Positions 1 through 9,306 of a stretch of 35,849 nt of DNA are shown piece by piece; within the stretch, counting starts at the first letter, position 1, and every line of letters begins with the position of its first letter. This stretch comes from an uncultured Gammaproteobacteria bacterium. GTDB lineage: Bacteria; Pseudomonadota; Gammaproteobacteria; Xanthomonadales; Xanthomonadaceae. Below the pieces are notes generated by a model. That model was not told the origin of the DNA. It worked only from the letters and a program-made list of their open reading frames with translations, and did no database searches. The stretch is taken from NCBI GenBank assembly GCA_946885735.1, contig CAMPGW010000021.1, forward strand, positions 1 through 35,849. Reading direction: 5' to 3'. Both the position numbers and the translations under genes were made by a program.

Positions 1-481
1 CGAGCTTGATGATCTTGAACTCGAGTTCCTTGCCCTCGAGGTAGCCCGGGTCGCGCACGGGGCGCACGTCCACCAGGGAACCCGGCAGGAACGCGCGGAC
101 GTCGCGGATGTCCACGGTGAAGCCGCCCTTGACCTTGCCGCTGATGCGACCGGTGACGATCTCGCCGGCCTCCATGGAGGTCTCCAGCTCGTCCCAGACC
201 ATGGCGCGCTTGGCCTTCTCGCGCGAGAGCACGGTCTCGCCGAAGCCGTTTTCCAGGGATTCCAGCGCCACCTTGACGGTGTCGCCGACGGCGACTTCGA
301 GCTCACCCTGCTCGTTACGGAACTGCTCGATCGGCACCACGCCTTCGGACTTGAGGCCGGCGTTGATCACGACGACGTCGGGGCGGATTTCCACCACGAG
401 GCCACTGACGATTGCGCCCGGCTTCAGCTTGACGAGGGCAATCTGGCTCTGTTCGAACAGTTCTGCGAAAGATTCGGTCAT
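1..481 (-). CDS. rpsA: 30S ribosomal protein S1, N-terminal part (cut by window edge)
   Basis: This encodes the first 160 residues of ribosomal protein S1, which binds mRNA on the 30S subunit and helps translation initiation. The visible protein begins [13 protein letters not shown] and carries the N-terminal S1 repeats. Repeat 1 includes the [11 protein letters not shown] and [16 protein letters not shown] segments, and repeat 2 includes a [15 protein letters not shown] segment and an AFLPGSLVD segment. The gene runs off the left edge, so its C-terminal repeats are not visible. It is the last visible member of the serC-pheA-hisC-aroA-cmk-rpsA block and lies 155 nt downstream of cmk. That gap is large enough for its own promoter, as is usual for cmk-rpsA in Proteobacteria. 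Identification is secure. Confidence 0.97.
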   Translation of the reverse strand, partial: MTESFAELFEQSQIALVKLKPGAIVSGLVVEIRPDVVVINAGLKSEGVVPIEQFRNEQGELEVAVGDTVKVALESLENGFGETVLSREKAKRAMVWDELETSMEAGEIVTGRISGKVKGGFTVDIRDVRAFLPGSLVDVRPVRDPGYLEGKELEFKIIKL

Positions 482-565
482 TGTTGTTTCTCGGTTGAAC
501 ATACGGGCTGCGGCAATTCGATGTTTGCCGGGCCCACCTGTCGTGCGCTTGCGCGCGTGGGTTTA

Positions 566-581
566 CCCGGGTCGCCCCGGG
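566..581 (-). promoter_or_regulatory. Hairpin in the cmk-rpsA gap (rpsA leader candidate)
   Basis: The 155-nt cmk-rpsA gap contains an inverted repeat: two CCCGGG arms separated by TCGC, a 6-bp all-GC stem with a 4-nt loop. It lies 85 nt upstream of the rpsA start. I saw no convincing -35/-10 pair in the gap. E. coli rpsA has a structured leader used for S1 autoregulation; whether this hairpin plays that part is inference only. Confidence 0.25.
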
Positions 582-636
582 ACGGATCTGCTGGTGAAAG
601 CGCCCCCGGTGGCGGGAGCGGACGAAGGACGCTGGG

Positions 637-1326
637 CTAGCGTGGCTGCATCGAAGCCGGCAGCACCGCAAGTACAGTCTCGATCACCTGGGTGATCGGC
701 ATGCCGGTGGAATCCACGATGACCGCGTCGTCGGCGGGCTTCAGGGGCGCCACGGCACGTCCGGCATCGCGCTCGTCCCGAGCGGCGATTTCGTGCAGCA
801 GACTGTCGAGATTAACGGAAACCCCTTTGTCTTTCAACTGCTTATAGCGCCTTTTTGCCCTTTCGGCTGCGCTGGCGGTCAAGTAGACCTTGTACGGGGC
901 ATCCGGAAAGATGACCGTACCCATGTCGCGCCCGTCGGCGACCAGCCCCGGGGGCTGGCGGAAGCGCAGCTGCAGGTCCACCAGCGCGGCCCGCACCGGC
1001 GGGTGGGCGGCGATGGCCGAAGCCGCGGCCCCTGCCGTTTCAGTGCGCAACGCGCGGGTGGCGTCCTTCCCGTTTACGACCACGTGCGGCTCGCCCTGGC
1101 CGTCGGTCAGGAAGCGGATGTCGGTGCGGGCGGCACAGGCGGCGATGGCCTCGGCATCGCTCAGGTCCAGGCCTTCCCATGCGGCCGCCTGCCCCACCGC
1201 CCGGTAGATCGCCCCGGAATCCAGGTAGTGCCATCCGAGTCGGTCGGCCACCGCCCGGCTGATCGTGCCCTTGCCCGAGCCCGACGGTCCATCGATGGTC
1301 AGCACGGGCACGGGGCGTCGGGTCAT
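637..1326 (-). CDS. cmk: Cytidylate (CMP/dCMP) kinase
   Basis: This cytoplasmic enzyme phosphorylates CMP and dCMP with ATP in pyrimidine nucleotide recycling. The 229-residue protein has the P-loop GPSGSGKGT at residues 13-21, a [10 protein letters not shown] substrate motif, and the lid segment [13 protein letters not shown] followed by [10 protein letters not shown]. The length fits the usual 220-230 residues. I chose the ATG giving [16 protein letters not shown]. The frame stays open upstream, but that extension is Arg/Pro-rich and unlike the family, and the chosen start leaves a 40-nt gap after aroA. The gene lies between aroA and rpsA, its standard place in many Gammaproteobacteria. Confidence 0.96.
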   Translation of the reverse strand: MTRRPVPVLTIDGPSGSGKGTISRAVADRLGWHYLDSGAIYRAVGQAAAWEGLDLSDAEAIAACAARTDIRFLTDGQGEPHVVVNGKDATRALRTETAGAAASAIAAHPPVRAALVDLQLRFRQPPGLVADGRDMGTVIFPDAPYKVYLTASAAERAKRRYKQLKDKGVSVNLDSLLHEIAARDERDAGRAVAPLKPADDAVIVDSTGMPITQVIETVLAVLPASMQPR

Positions 1327-1366
1327 GCCAACGATTGTAGCCGTCCGTCGCCGGCGGCGCGGAGCC

Positions 1367-2671
1367 TCAGGCCGGTTCGAGCCCGAAACCGACCCCGGCC
1401 GCCATCCCCGCGAAGCCCGGGAAGGACGTATCCACATTGGCGCAGTCGGCGATCCGGACTGGGCCGTCCGCGCGCTGGGCGGCTACGCAGAGGGCCATGG
1501 CCAGGCGGTGGTCACCGCGGCTGTCGACGCTTGCCGATGTCAGCGGCCCGCCCTGGATTCGTGCCCAGTCCGGGCCGGTTTCAACCCGCGCCCCCAAGGC
1601 CCTCAGCGCGTCGGACATGCCTTCGAGGCGGTCCGACTCCTTCACCCGCAGTTCGGCCAGCCCTTCGAACCGGCTTTCACCGTCCGCCAATGCCGCCGCC
1701 ACGAAGAGGATCGGAAATTCGTCGATCATGTCCGGCGCGATCGCGGCAGGCAATTCGATCCCGCGCAGCCTCGCATGCCGGACGCGCAGATCGGCCACGG
1801 ACTCACCGGCCGATTCGCGACGGGCCTGTACCTCGATGTCCGCCCCCATGCGTCGCAAGGCCTCCAGCAGGCCGGTGCGGCGCGGATTGATGCCGACTGC
1901 CTCCAGCCGCAGGTCCGAGCCCGGCACCAGCGAGGCCGCCACGAGGAAGAAGGCGGCCGAGGAGAAGTCGGCGGGAATACTGACCGATGTCCCCTCGAGG
2001 CGATGACCGCCCTCGAGCCGAACGCAGCCGGGCTCGAACTCGATCGGATAACCGAAGGCGGCAAGCATGCGCTCGGTGTAGTCGCGGGTCGGCTGCGGTT
2101 CGCGAACCGTGGTGGCGCCGGCCGCGTACAACCCGGCCAGGAGCAGCGCGGACTTCACCTGTGCGCTTGCGACGCTAGCTGTGAAATCAATGGCTTGTAG
2201 ACTATTGTTCGCCTGGATTCTAAGCGGCGGAACGCCTCCCTGCCCGCTCTCGATGCGCGCACCCATCCGGCCCAGCGGTTCGATGACCCGGCCCATCGGG
2301 CGTTTGTTCAATGACGCGTCGCCGAAAAGGCAGCTCTCGAAGCCCTGGCCCGCGAGCAAGCCGGCGAGCAGCCGCATGCCGGTGCCGGCGTTGCCGCAGT
2401 CGAGCGCTTCGGTGGGAGCCCGCAGTCCATGCAACCCGACGCCGTGCACCAGCCGTACCCCCGCCGAGAGCGCGTCCACGCGGACGCCGAGCTGGCCCAG
2501 GATGTGGGCGGTCGCGAGCGTGTCGGCTCCTTCCAGGAATCCGTCGATCCGCGTGATTCCATCGGCAATCGCGCCAAGCATCAGGGCGCGGTGCGAGACG
2601 GATTTGTCGCCGGGCACGCGAAGCGATCCGCGCAGGGGGCGCCCGGGCATCGCCAGCCAGTCGACGCTCAT
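1367..2671 (-). CDS. aroA: 3-phosphoshikimate 1-carboxyvinyltransferase (EPSP synthase)
   Basis: AroA joins shikimate-3-phosphate and PEP to make EPSP in the common aromatic pathway. The 434-residue protein has [10 protein letters not shown] near the N-terminus, [58 protein letters not shown] and [12 protein letters not shown]. The GDKS, SAQVK and RPM motifs match the class II (CP4/Bacillus-like) pattern rather than the E. coli SSQF form, but the active-site loop keeps Gly (GNAGTG) where CP4 has Ala (GNAATG). Xanthomonads carry a very similar enzyme. The ATG overlaps the hisC stop in an ATGA, so translation is probably coupled. No tyrA domain precedes it, unlike the fused tyrA-aroA of Pseudomonas. 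Confidence 0.97.
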   Translation of the reverse strand: MSVDWLAMPGRPLRGSLRVPGDKSVSHRALMLGAIADGITRIDGFLEGADTLATAHILGQLGVRVDALSAGVRLVHGVGLHGLRAPTEALDCGNAGTGMRLLAGLLAGQGFESCLFGDASLNKRPMGRVIEPLGRMGARIESGQGGVPPLRIQANNSLQAIDFTASVASAQVKSALLLAGLYAAGATTVREPQPTRDYTERMLAAFGYPIEFEPGCVRLEGGHRLEGTSVSIPADFSSAAFFLVAASLVPGSDLRLEAVGINPRRTGLLEALRRMGADIEVQARRESAGESVADLRVRHARLRGIELPAAIAPDMIDEFPILFVAAALADGESRFEGLAELRVKESDRLEGMSDALRALGARVETGPDWARIQGGPLTSASVDSRGDHRLAMALCVAAQRADGPVRIADCANVDTSFPGFAGMAAGVGFGLEPA

Positions 2672-3807
2672 GCCAGCGCCCGGTCGAGGGCGGCCAACAG
2701 CACGAGGTTCTCGGCGCGGGTGGCGACGGTGAGGCGGGAATGCCCGGGCAAGCCGTAACCGGACATCGGCCGGGGCACGACGCCCTCGTCCAGCAACGCC
2801 GCTTCGACCGGCGCTGCCGTGCGGCCGAAATCCAGCAAAAGGAAATTGGTCTGCGACGGGCCGACGCGGACGCCGCGCTCGCGCAGGCCTGCGGCCAGCC
2901 AGTCGCGCTCGCGGGCGTTCTCTTCCCGGACCCACGCCAGGTGGGCGGCATCAGCCAGCGCCGCGGTGGCCGCCGCCAGTCCCGGGACGGATACGTTGAA
3001 GCTCTCCCGCACGCGCTCCACGATCGCCGCCAGTCGGGGGTGCGCGAGGAGATAGCCCACGCGCAGCCCGGCGAGACCATGGGCCTTCGAAAAGGTCCGG
3101 GTCACCACCAGGTTGGGATACTCGCCCAGCAGCCGGACCGCCGACCCGAGCGCCGGATCGGTGGCGTACTCGATGTAGGCCTCGTCCACCACGACGATGC
3201 AGCGCGGATCCACGGCATCGAGGAAGCGCGCGAGCGCGCCCGCGTCGAACCAGGTGGCCGTGGGATTGTTCGGGTTCGCAAGGTAGACCAGGCCGGTATC
3301 CGCGCGACAGGCGGCGGCCATCGCTTCCAGGTCGTGCCCTCGGGGCATGGCCGCCTCGGCGCCAAAGGCGGGCGCGAGGTCGAGGCGCGCCCCGGCGGCC
3401 TGCGCCGCCAGCGCGTATACCGCGAAGCCGAATTGCGAAGCGAGGACGGCACGGCCGGGCCCGGCGAAAACCTGCGCCAGCATCATCAACAACTCATGGG
3501 AGCCGTTGCCGAGCACGACCTGGGCTGGCGCGACGTCGCTGTGCTCCGCGATCGCGGCCTTCAGCGCGCTGCCCAGCGGATCCGGGTAGCGATGGATGTC
3601 GGCGAGGCTGGCAAGCGCCGCCTCGCGTGCGGACGGGCTGGGCCCGAGCGCATTCTCGTTGGATCCGAGTTCGACCAGCCGGCCGGGTGCCCAGGCCCGT
3701 CGCAGGGCCACGATGTCCAGGCCCGGGTCGTAGGCGCGCAGGCCGCGGATGCCGGGCTGCGCCAACGACTCGAAATCGGGAACCGCCCCGCGATCGCCTC
3801 GGCTCAA
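2668..3807 (-). CDS. hisC: Histidinol-phosphate/aromatic aminotransferase (HisC type)
   Basis: This is a PLP-dependent class I/II aminotransferase of the HisC family, 379 residues. Visible motifs are LGSNENALGPSP near residue 50, YLANPNNPTA, VVDEAYIEY and TFSKAHGLAGLRVGY with the PLP lysine at K241, plus an RPM segment near the C-terminus. It sits between pheA and aroA, not in a his operon. The likely substrates are therefore aromatic keto acids (phenylpyruvate or prephenate) as well as, or instead of, histidinol phosphate; this is inference from position, as for hisC2 of pseudomonads. The start is a TTG whose last bases form the pheA stop (TTGA overlap). No in-frame ATG lies near enough to serve instead. 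Confidence 0.9.
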   Translation of the reverse strand: MSRGDRGAVPDFESLAQPGIRGLRAYDPGLDIVALRRAWAPGRLVELGSNENALGPSPSAREAALASLADIHRYPDPLGSALKAAIAEHSDVAPAQVVLGNGSHELLMMLAQVFAGPGRAVLASQFGFAVYALAAQAAGARLDLAPAFGAEAAMPRGHDLEAMAAACRADTGLVYLANPNNPTATWFDAGALARFLDAVDPRCIVVVDEAYIEYATDPALGSAVRLLGEYPNLVVTRTFSKAHGLAGLRVGYLLAHPRLAAIVERVRESFNVSVPGLAAATAALADAAHLAWVREENARERDWLAAGLRERGVRVGPSQTNFLLLDFGRTAAPVEAALLDEGVVPRPMSGYGLPGHSRLTVATRAENLVLLAALDRALA

Positions 3808-4925
3808 AGCAGCGCCACCGGATAGGAACCGAGCACGCGGATGTCGGCCGCGTACTCGCCCAGTTCGGCCAGGGCGCGCCGGACCGGCTCGTCCTCGACG
3901 TGACCCTCGACATCGATGAAGAAGGCGTACTGCCAGCGCCCGGTGTGCGAGGGCCGCGATTCGATCCGATTCATGCTGATGCCATGGCGCGCGAACGGGC
4001 TGAGCACGGCGTAAAGCGCACCCGGCTGGTCGCGGACGAACACCATCAGCGAGGTGCGGTCGTGACCGGAGGCATTGAACAGCTCGCGGCCGAGCACCAG
4101 GAAGCGGGTGGTGTTGTCGGCCCGGTCCTCGATGGGACCGGCCACCACCTTCAAGCCGTAGACATGCCCGGCGGATTCCCCTGCGATCGCCGCTGCGTCA
4201 TCCGCCAGGCGCGCGCGCCGGGCCGCCTCCGCGTTGCTGACGACGGCGATCTTCTCGGCGGATGGCAGGTGCTGGCGCAGCCAGGCCTTGCACTGCGCCA
4301 GGGACATCGCATGCGAGACCACGCGTTCGATGTCTTCCAGCCGCCCGGTGCGCGAAAGCAGGTACTGGTGCACGTGCAGCTCGACCTCGCCGCAGACCTT
4401 CAGCGACGAGGTCAGGAACATGTCCAGCGTGGACTGGATCGTGCCCTGCCCCGAGTTTTCCACCGGCACCACGCCGAAGTCGGCATGCCCGGCTTCGACC
4501 TCCTCGAAGACCTCCTCGATGCTCGCCAGTGGCAGCCCCCGCGCCGAGTGGCCGAAGTGCTTGAGCATGGCCTGCTGCGAGAACGTTCCCTCGGGCCCGA
4601 GGAAGCCGACCTTCAGCGGTTCCTGCTGCGCCAGGCAAGCCGACATGATCTCGCGGAACAGGCGCAGGAGCACCTCGTCCGAGAGCGGGCCGTCGTTGCG
4701 ATCCAGGACGCGCCGCAGCACCTGCGCCTCGCGCTCGGGGCGATAATAGTCAACGGCCGCCTTCAACGGACCTTTCGCCGTGCCGACGCGGCGCGCCCAG
4801 CCGGCGCGCTCGGCGATCAGGGACTGGATCTGCCGATCGATGCCGTCGATGCGCTCGCGCGCCTCCGCCAGGGAGGGAACGGGCTCCGCGGCCGCCGGCG
4901 GCGGCTTGCCTGGGCGTCGGGCCAC
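3804..4925 (-). CDS. pheA: Bifunctional chorismate mutase/prephenate dehydratase (P-protein)
   Basis: PheA converts chorismate to prephenate and then to phenylpyruvate, the committed route to phenylalanine. The 373-residue protein has three parts. An AroQ-type chorismate mutase helix bundle spans about residues 19-104 (LAEARERIDGIDRQI and YYRPEREAQVLRR). The prephenate dehydratase domain starts near 105, with FLGPEGTFSQQA, FGVVPVENSGQGTI and the catalytic DNTTRF. A C-terminal ACT domain has DQPGALYAVLSPFA and the phenylalanine-binding ESRP. I chose the GTG only 2 nt after the serC stop; the frame is open further upstream, but only as antiparallel coding noise inside serC. Feedback inhibition by Phe is expected from the ACT domain. 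Confidence 0.95.
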   Translation of the reverse strand: MARRPGKPPPAAAEPVPSLAEARERIDGIDRQIQSLIAERAGWARRVGTAKGPLKAAVDYYRPEREAQVLRRVLDRNDGPLSDEVLLRLFREIMSACLAQQEPLKVGFLGPEGTFSQQAMLKHFGHSARGLPLASIEEVFEEVEAGHADFGVVPVENSGQGTIQSTLDMFLTSSLKVCGEVELHVHQYLLSRTGRLEDIERVVSHAMSLAQCKAWLRQHLPSAEKIAVVSNAEAARRARLADDAAAIAGESAGHVYGLKVVAGPIEDRADNTTRFLVLGRELFNASGHDRTSLMVFVRDQPGALYAVLSPFARHGISMNRIESRPSHTGRWQYAFFIDVEGHVEDEPVRRALAELGEYAADIRVLGSYPVALL

Positions 4926-4927
4926 GG

Positions 4928-6013
4928 CTAGCCGTGCCGCTGCCGGAAGTCGGCCATGTAGGCGACCAGGGCCTCGACGGCCGCCATCGGCACCGCGTTG
5001 TAGAGCGAGGCGCGCATGCCGCCCAGGGCGCGGTGGCCCTTGAGGCCCAGCAATCCGGCCTCTTCGGCGCCCTTGAGGAAGGGCTTGTCGAGCGCGGGAT
5101 CGGGCAGCACGAAGGGCACGTTCATGCGCGAGCGGCATGCCGGGTCGACGAAGTTGCGGTAGTAGCCGCCCGAGCCGTCGATCTCGGCATACAGGCGGGC
5201 TGCCTTGGCGGCGTTGAGCTCGCCCATCGCCTCCGCGCCGCCCTGCTCGCGAAGCCACTTGAGCACGAGCCCGACCACGTACCAGGCGAAGGTCGGCGGC
5301 GTGTTGAACATCGAGTCGTTCGATGCCTGGTTGGCCAGGTCGAAGATCGGCGGCAGGTTCCGGCCATGCCGGCCGAGCAGGTCCTTGCGGATGATCGCCA
5401 CGGTGAGGCCGGCCGGGCCGAGGTTCTTCTGCGCGCCGCCATAGATCACGCCGAAGCGGGACACGTCGACCGGTCGCGACAGCAGGCTCGAGGAGAAGTC
5501 CGCCACCAGCGGAACCGCGCCCACCTCCGGCACCTCGTGGATCTCCACGCCGTGGATCGTCTCGTTCGGCGTGTAATGGACATAGGCTGCCGCGGGATCG
5601 AGTTCCCACTGCGCCCGCGGCGGCAGGCCGCGGTAGCCCTCGGGCTTGGCGGTGGCGGCGACGCGGGCGCGCAGCGAGGGGCGTGCGTTCTCCAGCGCCT
5701 TCTCGCCCCAATGGCCGGTGAGCACGTAGTCGGCGACGGCGTCCGGCCCGGCCAGGTTCAGCGGCAGCAGCGCCGCCAGCGCCGTGGCGCCGCCCTGCAG
5801 GAACAGCGCGTGATAATCCCCGCCCACTCCCATCAGCGCTCGCAGGTCACGCTCGGCTTCGGCGGCACAGTCGATGAAGGCCTGGCCGCGATGGCTCACC
5901 TCCATCACCGAGGCACGCTCGCCCTGCCATTCGAGCAACTCGTGCTGGACCTGTTCCAGCACGGCGGCGGGAAGCGCGGCGGGGCCGGCGCTGAAGTTGA
6001 AGGCTCGTGACAT
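4928..6013 (-). CDS. serC: Phosphoserine aminotransferase
   Basis: SerC transaminates 3-phosphohydroxypyruvate with glutamate in serine synthesis and also serves pyridoxal-phosphate synthesis. The 361-residue protein begins MSRAFNFSAGPAALP, the family N-terminus. It has SVMEVSHRG, FLQGGATA, YVHYTPNETIHG, LVADFSSSLLSRP and YGGAQKNLGPAG, with the PLP lysine at K196 (K198 in E. coli). A GAGG element lies upstream of the ATG. It is the first gene of the serC-pheA-hisC-aroA-cmk-rpsA run. The 74-nt gap before it has a small CACGC/GCGTG hairpin and no clear promoter, so read-through from the FHA/GGDEF unit cannot be excluded. Confidence 0.97.
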   Translation of the reverse strand: MSRAFNFSAGPAALPAAVLEQVQHELLEWQGERASVMEVSHRGQAFIDCAAEAERDLRALMGVGGDYHALFLQGGATALAALLPLNLAGPDAVADYVLTGHWGEKALENARPSLRARVAATAKPEGYRGLPPRAQWELDPAAAYVHYTPNETIHGVEIHEVPEVGAVPLVADFSSSLLSRPVDVSRFGVIYGGAQKNLGPAGLTVAIIRKDLLGRHGRNLPPIFDLANQASNDSMFNTPPTFAWYVVGLVLKWLREQGGAEAMGELNAAKAARLYAEIDGSGGYYRNFVDPACRSRMNVPFVLPDPALDKPFLKGAEEAGLLGLKGHRALGGMRASLYNAVPMAAVEALVAYMADFRQRHG

Positions 6014-6087
6014 GGGGGACCTCGGTTTACGCAAGAGGCTAGCACGCGTCAGCGTGTGGCCGGTTGCCCGAGTGTGGCCGCCCGGGC

Positions 6088-9000
6088 CTAGAGCCGTCGC
6101 TCGAATTCGTCCGCCGGCATGGGAGCCGCGAACAGCATCCCCTGGCCGAACTCGCAACCCAGCTCGAGCAGCATCGCGCGCTGCTCCTCGGTCTCGATGC
6201 CCTCGGCCGTGAGCAGGAGGCCGAGGTCGTTGGCGAATCCGATGATCGTCCGCACGATCGCGCGGTGCCTGGGGTTGATGGTGACGTCGCGGACGAAACT
6301 CTGGTCCACCTTGAGGGCGTCGAACGACGAAGCGGCGAAGGCCTCCAGCGAGGAGTAGCCGGTACCGAAATCGTCGATCGCCAGGCCCACGCCCAGGTCC
6401 TTCAGGGCGCGCAACTGCTCGCTCGCGTGGCTGCTGCCGGAGCGGAAAACGCTTTCCGTCACCTCCAGCCGCAGGCTGCCGGGAGGCAGCCTGTAGGTCT
6501 GCAGCAAGTGGGCGACGTCCTCGGCCATGTCCGGGGTTCCCATCTGCCGCTCGTCCACGTTCACGTTCATCACCATGCCGCGCCAGTCCGGTTTGTGGTG
6601 GCGCCAAAGCGCCAGCTGGCGACAGGCTTCGCGCAACACCCAGCCATCGAGCTCGACGATCAGGCCGGTTTCCTCGGCCAGCGGCAGGAATTGGGATGGC
6701 TGCAGCAGACCGCGGTTCGGGTGGTTCCAGCGCACCAAGGCCTCGGCGCCCACCAGGTGGCCGCCGTCGAGGGTCACGATGGGCTGGTAGTGCAGGACGA
6801 ACTCCGCGCGCTCGAGCGCCAGCCGGAAATCGGTCTCCAGCTGCAGCCGCAGCCGCGCCTCGGAATGCATGCCCTCGTCGAAGACGACGAACCCCGCCTT
6901 GCCGGCGCCTTTCGCGCGGTACATCGCATTGTCGGCGTCGCGGACCACCTGGTCCGGCGACTCGTAGTCAGGACGCCCGAGCACGATGCCCAGGCTTGCG
7001 GCCGAGAACACCTGCTGGCCGCCGATGTTGAAAGGACGCTCGAACAGGGCCAGCACGCGACGCGCCAGCGACACCGCGCGCTCGTAGTCGCAGGGGCCTT
7101 CGGGAAGCAGGGTGAACTCGTCGCCGCCGTAGCGCGCGATCATGACTTCACCGCCGAGCTCGTCCTCCAGCCGACGCGCGATCTCCAGGAGCAGTCGGTC
7201 GCCGGCGCCATGGCCGAGGCTGTCGTTGACCCACTTGAATCCATCGAGGTCGAGGTAGAGCACCGCGTAGTCGTGCCGCCCGCGCTGCTCATCCGGGCCC
7301 ATGCGGTCGCCGAGCGTGCGGTTGAACAGGGCCCGGTTCGGCAGGCCGGTCAGCGGGTCGTGGTTGGCATGGAAGCGCAGGCGCGATTCCGCCTCGCGCT
7401 GCCGGGTGATGTCGATGATCGTGCCGGTCAGGTGCCGGCGGCCATCCACCTGCACCGGCCAGACGCTGACCTGCGCGTAGACGCGCTGGCCGCTGCGGTG
7501 GAGCAGGCAACTCTCGAACTCGCGCGCTGGCGCATCCTCGTGGAATGCCTCCGCATCCAGCGCCGGCAGCTGTTCCGCGCTCTCGGCCGCCAGCAGGTCC
7601 CGGTAGCCGACGCCCTCGATCTCTTCCGCCGTGCAGCCGAGCATTTCCGCCAGCGCGCGGTTCGCATAGACGATCCGCCCGCCGTCCATGATGAAGACGC
7701 CGACGTGGCTTTGCTCGACCAGGGTCCGGTACTTGTTCTCGGAACTGACCAGGGCCTGTTGCATCTCACGCCGGTCCTGCACGTCGAGGGCGGAGCCGGT
7801 GAAGTGCGCGGGGGCATCGTTGGCATCGCGGGTCAGGCGCACGTTGGTGCTCACCCAGCGCACGTTGCCAAGGGCGTCCCTGACTCGCGTTTCATGGTGG
7901 CTGAAGGCGCCGTCGCGCAGCGCGCGCTCGACCAGCTGCTGGCGTTCCGAGGGGTCGGCGTAGACGTCGAGCATGCTGTGGAAGCGCTGCTTGAGCTCGC
8001 CGGGGCTCTTGAAGCCGAGCATCGCGGCCATGGCGGGGTTGACCTCGGTGATCGACCCGTCGAGGCCGCTGCGGAACAGGCCCACCGGCGAGTCCTCGAA
8101 CAACTCGCGGTAGCGGCGTTCCGCATCCTCCAGGGCGCGCTGCCGGGCCCGCTCCTCGGTGACATCGCGCAAGGTGCCGGTGGAGGCGATCTCGCCCTGG
8201 TAGTCCACCGCGTCGGCCCGCACCTCGCACAGTACGCGCCGGCCATCGCGGGCGATCATCTGCAGCTCGTAGGCCTGCAGTTCGCGCGAGCCGTCCTCGC
8301 GGCTGCGGCGGCGCGCCGCCTGCGAGTCGCGGTCGTCGGGCGCCACCAGTTCCATGTAGGGCTTGCCGATGAGCTCGCCGGGCTCGTACCCCAGCATTTG
8401 CGCCAGCGCCCGGTTGGCGAACAGGACGACGCCGCGCTGGATCAGGAAGACGCCGTCCCGGCTGTTCTCGAGCAGCACCTGGTACAGGGCGCGCGACTGC
8501 GCCAGCGCGCGCTCGGCCTCGACCTGGGCGGTGATGTCCTCGAGGCTGCCCTCGTAGAAGATCGGTTCGCCGGCGGCGTCGCGTACCACCCGGGTGTTCT
8601 CGCTGACCCAGATGCAGCGGCCATCGCGGCGGCGCACCTCCACGCGGACCTGGTCGATCCGGTCCAGCTCGAGCAGGCGCCGATGGTCGGCGGCGTCCTG
8701 CGCCTGGTCCACGTAGATGTCGCGGGCGCGGCCGCATTCGGCCAGCAGATGCGCCGGGGACGCGTAGCCCAGCATGGTCGCCATCGCCGGGTTGACGTCG
8801 AGGAAGCCGCCGTTGGGCAGGCTGCGGTAGATGCCTTCGGACGCGGACAGGAAGAGGTCGCGGTACAGGCTCTCGCGACGCTGCTCCTCCTCGCTGCGGT
8901 GTTGCTCGGGGAGGATCTGCAGCAGGCAGAAGAGCAGCGATTCGGACCCACGCAGCAACTCGACATGGAGCCGCCCGTCCAGGCGCGAGCCGTCGGCGCA

Positions 9001-9291
9001 GGTGACCTCGGTCCTCGCGTCGACGATCCGGCGCTGGATACGCAGGCTTTCCCACAACTGCGCGCGGAACTCCAGGTCGCTCCACAGGCCGACCTCGATC
9101 GGCTTGCGACCGATGGCGTCCTCACGACGGTAGCCGGTGAGGCGCTCGAAGGCGTGGTTCAGCTCGCGAAAGCGCCCGTCATCGGCGCCCAGCAGGGCAA
9201 CGATGCTCTCGGAGTTCTCGAATGGCGCCACCAGGCCCAAGGGTGTTTCCCGCTCGCAGGTCGCGCAGGATACCGCCGCCGGCAGTGGCAA
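6088..9291 (-). CDS. Five-PAS GGDEF-EAL protein (c-di-GMP synthesis/hydrolysis)
   Basis: This is a large soluble signalling protein of 1067 residues. Five PAS-type repeats cover roughly residues 20-130, 143-265, 275-385, 395-510 and 520-640; each shows the typical N-x-A-x-x-x-M-L-G-like core. A GGDEF domain follows with YGGDEF at 722-726, then an EAL domain with GAEALVRW at 848-855, EVTES, DDFGTGYSSL and AEGIETEEQ. Both catalytic motifs are intact, so it could be a cyclase, a phosphodiesterase or both. The RxxD inhibitory site normally five residues before GGDEF is absent (GGEV there). No membrane segment was seen. The start is uncertain: I chose the TTG 15 nt after the FHA gene stop, because no ATG lies before conserved sequence. 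Co-transcription with the FHA gene is likely. Confidence 0.9.
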   Translation of the reverse strand: MPLPAAVSCATCERETPLGLVAPFENSESIVALLGADDGRFRELNHAFERLTGYRREDAIGRKPIEVGLWSDLEFRAQLWESLRIQRRIVDARTEVTCADGSRLDGRLHVELLRGSESLLFCLLQILPEQHRSEEEQRRESLYRDLFLSASEGIYRSLPNGGFLDVNPAMATMLGYASPAHLLAECGRARDIYVDQAQDAADHRRLLELDRIDQVRVEVRRRDGRCIWVSENTRVVRDAAGEPIFYEGSLEDITAQVEAERALAQSRALYQVLLENSRDGVFLIQRGVVLFANRALAQMLGYEPGELIGKPYMELVAPDDRDSQAARRRSREDGSRELQAYELQMIARDGRRVLCEVRADAVDYQGEIASTGTLRDVTEERARQRALEDAERRYRELFEDSPVGLFRSGLDGSITEVNPAMAAMLGFKSPGELKQRFHSMLDVYADPSERQQLVERALRDGAFSHHETRVRDALGNVRWVSTNVRLTRDANDAPAHFTGSALDVQDRREMQQALVSSENKYRTLVEQSHVGVFIMDGGRIVYANRALAEMLGCTAEEIEGVGYRDLLAAESAEQLPALDAEAFHEDAPAREFESCLLHRSGQRVYAQVSVWPVQVDGRRHLTGTIIDITRQREAESRLRFHANHDPLTGLPNRALFNRTLGDRMGPDEQRGRHDYAVLYLDLDGFKWVNDSLGHGAGDRLLLEIARRLEDELGGEVMIARYGGDEFTLLPEGPCDYERAVSLARRVLALFERPFNIGGQQVFSAASLGIVLGRPDYESPDQVVRDADNAMYRAKGAGKAGFVVFDEGMHSEARLRLQLETDFRLALERAEFVLHYQPIVTLDGGHLVGAEALVRWNHPNRGLLQPSQFLPLAEETGLIVELDGWVLREACRQLALWRHHKPDWRGMVMNVNVDERQMGTPDMAEDVAHLLQTYRLPPGSLRLEVTESVFRSGSSHASEQLRALKDLGVGLAIDDFGTGYSSLEAFAASSFDALKVDQSFVRDVTINPRHRAIVRTIIGFANDLGLLLTAEGIETEEQRAMLLELGCEFGQGMLFAAPMPADEFERRL

Positions 9292-9306
9292 ACCTAGCGC
9301 CAGTGC

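Noticed and set aside
4926..5711. Longer PheA beginning inside serC
   Set aside because: The upstream part is an out-of-frame reading of serC with no family similarity; the GTG at 4925 gives a normal-length P-protein.
6064..9297. Open frame of over 1000 codons antisense to the PAS-GGDEF-EAL gene
   Set aside because: It has no recognisable motif, is rich in His/Gln/Arg as expected from GC-rich antisense reading, and the opposite strand carries clear domains.
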